The notes beneath the pieces are model-generated. The model did not search any database. It was not told where the DNA came from and worked only from the letters and a program-made list of their open reading frames with translations. A stretch of 64,000 bases of DNA from Spirosoma terrae (GTDB lineage Bacteria; Bacteroidota; Bacteroidia; Cytophagales; Spirosomataceae): NCBI RefSeq assembly GCF_010435915.1, contig NZ_JAAFZH010000003.1, positions 558,001-622,000 on the forward strand, written 5' to 3'. The position numbers were made by a program, and so were the translations under genes. This document shows, in pieces, positions 8,577 through 17,000 of the stretch. Each line of letters begins with the position of its first letter. The stretch's first letter is position 1.

Positions 8577-9758
8577 ATGACCACGATAAGCCTAAATAGA
8601 TCGAGTGCTGATCGACTCGAGGTTGATTATGGCACTACCATATTCGAGGAGTTAACTGGGCAAAGCTTGACCCGAAAAGGTCAGTCTGTCCGGCTCTTCG
8701 ATCAAACTACAAAATCTTCCGAAGCCTATTACCCTGCCGACGAACGAGGCAAGCCCTATGTCCAGAACTTCCAGGAAGCTAAACGTTGGTATCCGATCTC
8801 GGCTTATGCTGAAGCCCATGACCTCGACTGGAAAACAGCCATGCAACAACTGGTAAGCCGATACTTGGGTAATACTCGGTCTACAGGGAGTCATAGTGCC
8901 AGACCTCGTCAGCGTCCAGCTATAGTTGTAACACCTAAACCACCTACCAGCTATCATGAACAGAGTTTGGTAGATAGTACCTTAGGCAATTATGAGCGTA
9001 ACAACTTCGCTATCTACCTCCGTAGACTATTTGGTAATCCAGTAGCTGATGAATTGCTAGCCTTATTTCGGGTTGGCACCTGGTATGACAACTTTAGTGT
9101 TTCTCGCCATTGGGGATTCTGTGATGTATTCTGGCAGATCGATGAGCAAGGCCGTGTCCACGCCGGTAAGATCATGTATCACAGTCGGGCAACGGGCAAA
9201 CGATTCAAGGATAAGAATACTGATGCGCCAGATCGACCGGAGTGGGTGCATAGACTGCTATCCATGAATGACTTCAACCTCGAACAATGTCTATTCGGTC
9301 TTCATCAACTCCCTAACCAGCCTATCGATAAGCCCATTGCGATTGTCGAATCCGAGAAGACGGCCATCATTGCTACCGCCTTTGAGCCGGGCTTCATCTG
9401 GCTAGCCTGTGGTGGACTAGGTAATCTATCGGTGGATAAATGTAAGCCGCTGGCAGGCCGCTCCATTACCCTGTTTCCTGATCTGGGCGGCTTCCAACAG
9501 TGGAGCAACAAGGCCGAGGAGCTAAAACGTTTAGGGCATACCGTTCGAGTATCCACCGTCCTCGAAGGACAGGGATCGGCCTTAGACCGGCAGGCGGGAC
9601 TTGATATTGCTGATTACCTGACGGCTCATCGCTGCGAGACTACTGGACGAGCCCTTTCTAGTATCGATGGTTATCCCGCCCTATGGGATTGTGAATCTTT
9701 ACAATCAGAGCCGACGATCAAGATCAAAACTCTCACTGACTACCTCAATCATGATTAA
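8577..9758 (+). CDS. TOPRIM/DUF6371-like DNA primase-related protein
   Basis: This 393-residue protein resembles the DUF6371/toprim proteins that accompany helicases in Bacteroidota mobile elements. The N-terminal half (about 1-230) includes a YYPADERGKPYVQNFQ motif and an aromatic-rich region (WGFCDVFWQIDEQGRVHAGK), similar to CHC2-primase-related folds. Residues ~250-330 form a TOPRIM-like core: PIAIVESEKTAII with E258 and K261, then SITLFPDLGGFQQW with D302. These residues match the Glu and Asp-x-Asp/Gly acids that bind metal in primases. Its position after the P4-type helicase suggests the two together prime element replication. The terminal ATGATTAA overlaps the start of the next gene by 8 bp. 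Confidence 0.75.
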   Translation: MTTISLNRSSADRLEVDYGTTIFEELTGQSLTRKGQSVRLFDQTTKSSEAYYPADERGKPYVQNFQEAKRWYPISAYAEAHDLDWKTAMQQLVSRYLGNTRSTGSHSARPRQRPAIVVTPKPPTSYHEQSLVDSTLGNYERNNFAIYLRRLFGNPVADELLALFRVGTWYDNFSVSRHWGFCDVFWQIDEQGRVHAGKIMYHSRATGKRFKDKNTDAPDRPEWVHRLLSMNDFNLEQCLFGLHQLPNQPIDKPIAIVESEKTAIIATAFEPGFIWLACGGLGNLSVDKCKPLAGRSITLFPDLGGFQQWSNKAEELKRLGHTVRVSTVLEGQGSALDRQAGLDIADYLTAHRCETTGRALSSIDGYPALWDCESLQSEPTIKIKTLTDYLNHD

Positions 9759-10047
9759 TATAAACAATCCGACCTCAACAGAGCTAGCTCAGATCGCTAT
9801 TGTTCAGCAGCGCCGGTTAGCCGATTTACAACAGTTGCCTCACTGGAGTAACAGTCAGTTTGAAGAAGTACTATTCTGTCTGCAACGGTGGGATGATGAC
9901 CGCAGCGAGTGGATACAGGAGGTAGAGTCTCTTATCAAGCTAGCCTTCGATGTCCGTGTACCCGATGTGTACGCCGATAAGCTCAGAGAAATCATTCAAC
10001 ACTGGCGGGATTCCGGCCAGCTAAAAACAAGCAAACAAGCCGTATGA
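9751..10047 (+). CDS. Small hypothetical protein in the phage-like block
   Basis: The protein is 98 residues from ATG 9751, which overlaps the preceding stop by 8 bp. An upstream in-frame start at 9667 would overlap far more of the TOPRIM-like gene and is less likely. The sequence is acidic and helical, with several Trp (LPHWSNSQFEEVL, LQRWDDDRSEWIQ, IQHWRDSG). No known family is recognised and there is no signal or membrane segment. Tight coupling to the replication genes suggests it belongs to the same operon. Its stop overlaps the next small start codon (ATGA). Confidence 0.6.
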   Translation: MININNPTSTELAQIAIVQQRRLADLQQLPHWSNSQFEEVLFCLQRWDDDRSEWIQEVESLIKLAFDVRVPDVYADKLREIIQHWRDSGQLKTSKQAV

Positions 10048-10130
10048 AACGATCGAACACCGCTGCACTAATCAATATTGCCGGGTTAGAGCCGGCAGCG
10101 TCTATTGATACGGACGGCGGGCCTAGTTGA
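10044..10130 (+). CDS. Possible 28-residue coupled peptide
   Basis: ATG 10044 overlaps the preceding TGA as ATGA, and the frame runs 28 codons to TGA 10128-10130. Codon choice resembles the neighbours. Such short coupled frames are common in phage operons but can be chance; no homology is recognised. Confidence 0.3.
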   Translation: MKRSNTAALINIAGLEPAASIDTDGGPS

Positions 10131-10179
10131 ACAAGAGTATCATTTATACCCTAATGTGGAATCTATATCCTTTAGAGTA

Positions 10180-10629
10180 ATGAACCAGCATCAAGCATCT
10201 CATTTACCTGGACCAGCCAAGCCAATCAATATCACCCCTTGGAACCAACCGACTTTTCTCAATCAGACCATTCAGGATTATCTATTTGCGCCAGCTACCT
10301 ATACACCGTTAGCGCTTATCGACGGGCTTAATGATCCCATTCAGATTGAACTATGGCAACGACTAGATGCCGTAGACCTTCAGCTACGTATAGCTATGGC
10401 CTATCAACAACCCCGATGGCACTGGCTGGACCGAGAAATATGGGCTTTCCTGGCCTATCATCACCCCGCTGCTCGTGATCTGATTCCCCAGGCCCTAGCC
10501 ACTATCAAGCAGGCTATCCTAAGCCGGGAATGGTATGAGTTAGGGCCATATTACGAGGGCGTTCATCGCCATACCCAACATATTCTTAGCATTCAGCGCT
10601 CACCCCGACAAAACCCACCAACTCGCTAA
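10180..10629 (+). CDS. Hypothetical protein of the phage-like block
   Basis: This is a 149-residue protein from ATG 10180; the frame is open further upstream with a TTG at 10105, but the ATG gives a more natural N-terminus (MNQHQASHLPGPAKPINITP). It is rich in Trp, His and Tyr in its second half (YQQPRWHWLDREIWAFLAYH, WYELGPYYEGVHRH), which suggests a compact soluble domain. I do not recognise a family. The stop codon is immediately followed by the ATG of the next gene with no spacer, so the two are translationally coupled. Position directly before the giant protein gene suggests a role in the same phage-like module. Confidence 0.55.
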   Translation: MNQHQASHLPGPAKPINITPWNQPTFLNQTIQDYLFAPATYTPLALIDGLNDPIQIELWQRLDAVDLQLRIAMAYQQPRWHWLDREIWAFLAYHHPAARDLIPQALATIKQAILSREWYELGPYYEGVHRHTQHILSIQRSPRQNPPTR

Positions 10630-11034
10630 ATGAAACCGCTTACTGTCTACCAGGCCACCTATCTATTTGCACCCGCTTTCGGCGCTCACGTACGCCAAGC
10701 TGGCTCGGATGCCCATCCACTTTTAACCGAACAGATTAGGCTCGAGCCGCCATTAGACAAACAGCTTTACCCAGATGTCCACCTTGCAGCTACGGGCAGA
10801 ACCAGTTTTCGCTCGTGTTTATTCTGGGCTCCCTGGTATCGCTCCACACTCACTGACATCTATTTCACCGACGAACTACAGGGCGATGAGTCTTATGTGT
10901 TGGTTTGGCAGCCACAACAGCAGCAAGCCGATCATATAACCACTTTTCGTTTATGGCTATTCCCCGTACAGGAAGACTTCCCTAGGCCTGCTCAATTCTG
11001 GCGAAAAGTGCAGCACTTACTTCAGCCGCCATAA
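10630..11034 (+). CDS. Hypothetical protein of the phage-like block
   Basis: This 134-residue protein starts directly at the base after the previous stop. It is aromatic and beta-rich (TGRTSFRSCLFWAPWYRS, SYVLVWQPQQQQ, TFRLWLFPVQEDFPRPAQFW). No signal peptide, membrane segment or recognised domain is visible. It lies 63 bp before the 2693-residue protein on the same strand. Its compositional style (Q, P, W) matches the preceding gene, so they probably belong together. Function unknown. Confidence 0.55.
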   Translation: MKPLTVYQATYLFAPAFGAHVRQAGSDAHPLLTEQIRLEPPLDKQLYPDVHLAATGRTSFRSCLFWAPWYRSTLTDIYFTDELQGDESYVLVWQPQQQQADHITTFRLWLFPVQEDFPRPAQFWRKVQHLLQPP

Positions 11035-11097
11035 AATCTACCCCATTTCCTACCAACCAGCAGTCAATAGCATCCGCATTTTTTCCGACTCCAACTT

Positions 11098-14000
11098 ATG
11101 CAATCAAGACCACAAAATACACCGGGCCCAACCCCTGCCCGCCTTCCTGAGCTTCGCTACTCTCCTGACGTAGTTGCCCGTATGAAGGCAACCGGTGTCG
11201 ATCCGTCGGCAGCAGAACAACGCCTGGCTGGCCTCCCTCGCAACGAAGCCGAAACAACCTGGGCCAACGTTACCGACTTCTACCGCCGTAATACCGATGC
11301 ATCCAGCCGGGTGGCGGCCTACCAGGGACCAGATAAAAACTACCTACAAACCAGAGCCTCACAACCAGTCAACGAAAGCTGGACGGGATGGAATGATCTG
11401 GGTAGTCAGTTCAAAAACTCGTTTATCGATCTCTCGCAGGGGCTCGCTGACTTTTTGCCCTCGACTGTCGATCTGGCTATGTCGGCTATTTCCAATCCGA
11501 GTGATACGAGTTGGTATCGTCAGTGGGACAAAGCAACCGACGACTATTTCAATAAAGCCAAATACTACGTCAGTCCCGAGGCGCAGGCCGCTGTCTGGGA
11601 TGATAAATCAGGTATCAACTGGAAAGCCGTGGCCGGTATGACCGGAAGCACACTGGGTTTTTTAACGACGACTATGCTCCCTATACTGGGGCAGGTGGGC
11701 CGGGTTGGACAAGCCGCTAGTGCGGGGTCTACAATTTCCCGGATTCTAACTGATCCACGATTACAGTCTGGGGCTATCGGGTATTTACAATCCCTACCTG
11801 GCTATAAAGAAGCAGCGCTAAAAGCGGGTTATACGCGCAATCAGGCGGCACTGATAGCCCCCATTCTCTCCACGGCCAGTGCGGCCCTTGAATTTGCCGG
11901 AGCCGATGCGTTGGTTAAAGCCGCTAAGTTAGCACCAGCCGAAGCGTCGGCTATCGTCCGGCAGCTTAGTAAAGAATCGGCAGCCGAAGCGTTTCAGTCG
12001 ATGGCTGGCAAACAACTTACCGAAGAGGGATTCAAAGATGTAATCAATTTAACCGGTAAGCGTTTTTTTGACAAACTCAAACTACCGGAAGTTCGTAGCG
12101 CTATTTTTCAGAACATTCGGGGTGGGGCGATTAGCGAAGGGCTGGAAGAACTAACCCAACAAGCCGCCGAATCCGCTATTCAGAAAATGGCCGACACGTA
12201 CTACGGCTACGACGCACCGGGTGGCAAAGGTTTTGACCCAACTGTCAAAGAAGCATTAATCAACGGCGTAACCGGCGTATTGATGGGCGGGATCGTCGGC
12301 GGCTCAATGGGCGGAATGCTGGGCCGTACCCCGACGCTAGTGGGACAGCAGACGGTTTGGGGTAAGCTAGATTCCGACGTTCGAAACTTGCTAAATAACA
12401 ACCCGGATCTTGATTTAGCTAACAACAAAGACGGGTTAGATATTTACCGACTAACAGACCGCTTAAAGAGCGAAGGCAAGTTATCGGATCAGGAGTACCA
12501 GCAGGCTCGTGCAGGGTTGGACGACATGGTTCGGGTCTCGTCCCGGTTAGCCAATACCAAAAGTGATCCGCAGATGCGATTTGCCTTGTATAATCTGGAT
12601 AATCAGCAGCGGCAGTGGCAACAGCGAATGCAGGCTGAGGTTGCCCAGCCCATGCAGCGCTTAGCTGAACTAGCCGATGAGCGGGCACCGGGCGAATGGT
12701 TTCCAAAGCCGGGTCTTGATACCTTGGATTTAGCCGAAGCGACGAGTCTGATTAGTCAGAATTTGCCCAAGAAACAGCAGTTAGCTGAGCGTATTGGCGA
12801 AACGATCAATAAGTCTGTATCGGGCTTAATGAATGAGCAGACCCGCGTTCAAACACTAAAGTCGTATCAATCCGATTTAGATGGATTGGCCGATCAGTGG
12901 GAGAATGGTGTTCAGTCAGAACCAGAAGTAGTCGCTAAACCGGATCAATACACTGAAGCCGATCAGCCTGGATTGTACCGAACAATGGATACACCCGATG
13001 GCCGGTTTGCTTTGGCCGATACGGGAAATGGCCGGGAGGTATTTCGGGTTGAAACTAAAACCGATGGCGCTCAATCCTCGGTGACTGAAGATACCGATCC
13101 AACGATTAAGCGGTTCCGGGGCTATAAACTACCCTCGAAAGGTCGTCCGGTTGTGAGCCTAAGAACCATATCCGATCAGACCCAACATGACGAATTACTG
13201 AATGCCTTTGACGCTAACGAGGATGTAACGGAAGATTATGCCGACTGGCGTACTAGGCTTTCGCAGGGCTACGAGGATAATGAACTGGACGGTCTGCGTC
13301 AGGCGGAAGCTAGTTATATGCAGGAAGCAGCTAATCTGCCTGCCGATGCACCCGACTGGCAAAAACAGGACTTGGCCCGTAAACGAAACTGGCTCAAATC
13401 GGCAATGGCTTCCCGTGCCGCTGACTCTACTGAGTCCCGTTATGCACAACCCGACTGGATTTCAGACTACTTAGGCGATGAATTGCAGCAGGCGGGTATT
13501 GATCCTGATAAACTGCGTGAATTGCCTATTGATACGCAGTCGGCTATATCTGAAGCCTTACAAACAGGCGATTACCAAACAGCTAACCAACTAGCGAATG
13601 ATACCGTATCAGATACCACAAGACCGGATGAGCTACCTGCTCAGCTTGCAGCAGCAACAGAACGCGGCAAATTACTTGCGAATGCAGCAGCAGCTTCCCA
13701 GCAGGTACGTGAGCGGTCAGCAGTCGTTGACCAAATTGAACAGGCTCTTAACGCCGGAGAACTCACCGCTGATACCGAACAGCAGCTTATTTCAGCACTT
13801 GCAGACCTTGAGACAGCACTACGACAGGAATCAGAAGCAATTGCTGCGCTTGATTCAATCGAATCCGGCAACGACAGCCGCCCTGAAGCGGGAACTGGTC
13901 AGCAAGAAAACGGAAGGAGTAGTATTGCCCCAGAACAAACAGCAGTCGATAACGCTGAATCCAAAGCAGCCGCCCAAGCCGAAGGGCAGGCGAATGTGGT

Positions 14001-17000
14001 AAGTCGTCCTGAGAAACGAACAGGCGAGCCAAAAGTAATTGACCGGCAGCCACAGGATTTACAAGAAGCTATTTTGCAGTACTTCTATCAGAAAGGTAAG
14101 ATCAGGCGTTCTGACTTCGCTCGCTACGCTGATCCTAACTTAATGAAAGGTGCGAAGGGTGGCAATCCGTATTTAAACTATACAGCCGCCGATGAAAATG
14201 CCGAGTCATTGGATACGATTGCTCGTCAGATTGTCGAAGAGCAGTTAGGTCGTCCGGTTGAGGAAGTCGATGAGCAGCAGGTTATGCAGGCTATTGTCGA
14301 TATGGTTCAGTCGTTTGCTACCAACGGTAGTCCCAAACAGCAATTACTGGACTACCAACAGCAGGAGTTCGAGCAACGGATGAGCAAGGAGGATTTATTC
14401 GTTGCGCAGGCGACAGACGCAACACCCCTGGAGGCATTAGTACCGTTGATGACAGGCATGGATCAGGCAGGAGTGCCTATCGCTGTGCAGGATCAACTTA
14501 TCCGTGTTATTGGTGAGCAGTATCTACAGCCAACGGGTTTAGATTGGGTTGGCGTTATTGACCTGCTTGACTACAACCAGTTCTTTGCCACTTATCCAGC
14601 TCTGCAATCCCAACTACTGACTATAATCGATCAGATTGCTCAGCCAGTACCCATTACCCAGGCCGAGTACGATGCCTTTAGCGCACTCGCCAACCTGGAA
14701 AGCAGTAGTGCACAAATGAGTAACGATGCCTGGGAGCAGATCGCTCAGCAACAACATTTATCCAATTCACAGTATAATCAACTGATCGACTTATTTTATG
14801 GAAACCAATCCGAATCAACCACTCCAACCCGAGACGATGCCGACGCTCAATCCCAACCAGCTTCTACTAGCGAAGCGAGCCAAGACACTGGGCTATCTGA
14901 GCCGGGAGATCCAGCGCCGACGGCAGGCGGGAATAGTACCCCCGAAACTCGATCTGAAGCCCTAACGCTGACTCAGCAGGCCCAGGTCGTAGCCGCTCAG
15001 AGTTTGCTAGAAGCTGACATTCAATCACTGGAACAGCAAACGAGCCAACTCACCCAGCAGGCACAATCGCTTAGCCAGCAATTGAAAGCAGGAAAAGGTC
15101 AGTCAGTTCTCCCATTCAATCCGGCAGGCAGGCCTGTTATCCGACTTCGCACGCGGGATGTACCTATGGGTTTTTCTGATCGGTCGTTTGTTAGCAAGGA
15201 ATCGGGCCGGGCAGCCATCTATGAGCTAGTCGAAACATCGCCTACGACCGCTAGCTATCGGGTAACGCCGGAGACTAATGGGCAAGAATTGGCCTTGTAT
15301 GATCCTTACTCGTACTTAGATGCTACGGAGTATGCGAACTCATTGCCTCCTTCTGGAGACGTGTCAATAGTTACGGTTGAGCCAGGGGAACTGAGTAAGT
15401 CTGGTAATGTATGGCGAATTACCAAAAAGGCTGTCGTTCGTTTTGAGTCGCCGAATCAATCGAATGTATCCAACATCGAGGATTCAACGGCTAGTCGTAT
15501 ACGGGATATTTACGATCAGATTGAGGCGAACAACGACCGAATAAAAAATCTACAGGACAATAAAGCTAGGCTAGCCGAGGTAGCCGACCTAGCGGCTCAG
15601 CAGGCTACATTACTTAGCTACTCGGATAATCCTAAAATACCCTTATCACCAGAATTTCACTCAGGATTAATCGCTCGACTAAAAGAAACCTTTGCCGGTA
15701 TCGCGGATAATGTACAGATCGTTGACTCGAACAAAATTGCTGAATTAGCCGAAATTGAAACCGGTCAGCAGCTACGGAGTAAGGGTACGGTCTATGGCTT
15801 TGCGACCAGCGATACAGTTTATTTGAATAGCGATCATTTAAATGCTAATACGCCGATCCATGAGTTCGGTCACTTCTGGAACCGCTGGGCAAAATCAAAT
15901 CGAGCTGATTTATATAAAGAGGGCATTAAAAAAGCTAAGGCTAATGCTGCTTATTACGAGGCTATAGCTAACGATATATTCTATCAGCAGCAGGCAGATC
16001 GTCTAGGTTTGTCAGGTAAGGCACGTGAAGAATACTTTGCCGAAGAAGCGTTAGCGACGGCGATTGGCGATCAGGGCGAGCGCTTTGTCTCGCAGGCGGC
16101 CCGAAAAGGCTTTATCGGCTGGCTAGATCGACTCTGGACAGTAATCAAAGATAAATTAGGTATCGAGAACAGAACGGCGCAGGAAATAGCCGATATGGAC
16201 TTGCAGGAGTTTTCGGGTGGGGTTGCCGCCCGATTACTGGAAAGCAGGCCATTGAGTGGCTCTGTACAGGCAGAGCCAGATTTGCAAACCAGATTCTCCT
16301 ATGGGCCAGCGCCGACTAGTAATGATCAGCCTGCTAGACCCATTACTAATCAGGATACACAAATCCTAACGCAGCTCACGGAGTCATTTAAAGCCAAAGC
16401 GCCAGAACGGAAGCTATTGACCCAGCAAACGCCCCAGCAATTAGCCGACTACTTCCGGCAGACATTTCAGCCAATGGTTGATGCCGTTCTTCAATATGCG
16501 CCGGAATCATCGGTGGCGGAACGATTACGTAGAGTGCGTGAGAATAGCGTTACGATCCTCGATCCGCAAACCGGGCAACTAAACGACCAGCTGCTCGCTA
16601 GTTTAGCCTTCGAGCTAACTGCTGGTAAACCCAAAGGGAACGGACCCGTTGGGCGGCTACGTGATCTGCTCTGGGAAGGTCAAGCGACGAAAAGTCTCCA
16701 GAAACGAAACGGCTATGAAGCTGAACCCGATCTGTTAACGGCCTATCATGAACTATTAAATGAAAACGCGATTATCGCCGAGGATGGTAGTTATCAGCTG
16801 TCGAATCTGAGCGAAGAAAAAAGGGATGCCACAGCCGCCATTGCAGTCTACACCACACAGTCTAGTGATCCTACTTTTGTGAAGTTCCAGAAGAAAGTGC
16901 TGACGCGCAAGGTACTCGGCAATGCGCTGGATATAGAAACGATAGGAAGCTTGTTATCACTCGGCGAAGGCTCAGCCTTGCAGCGAATTACCAAAGACAT

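Noticed and set aside
13598..14002. 134-codon frame inside the giant protein gene
   Set aside because: Shifted frame of the Gln-rich linker; the giant frame is continuous and explains the composition.
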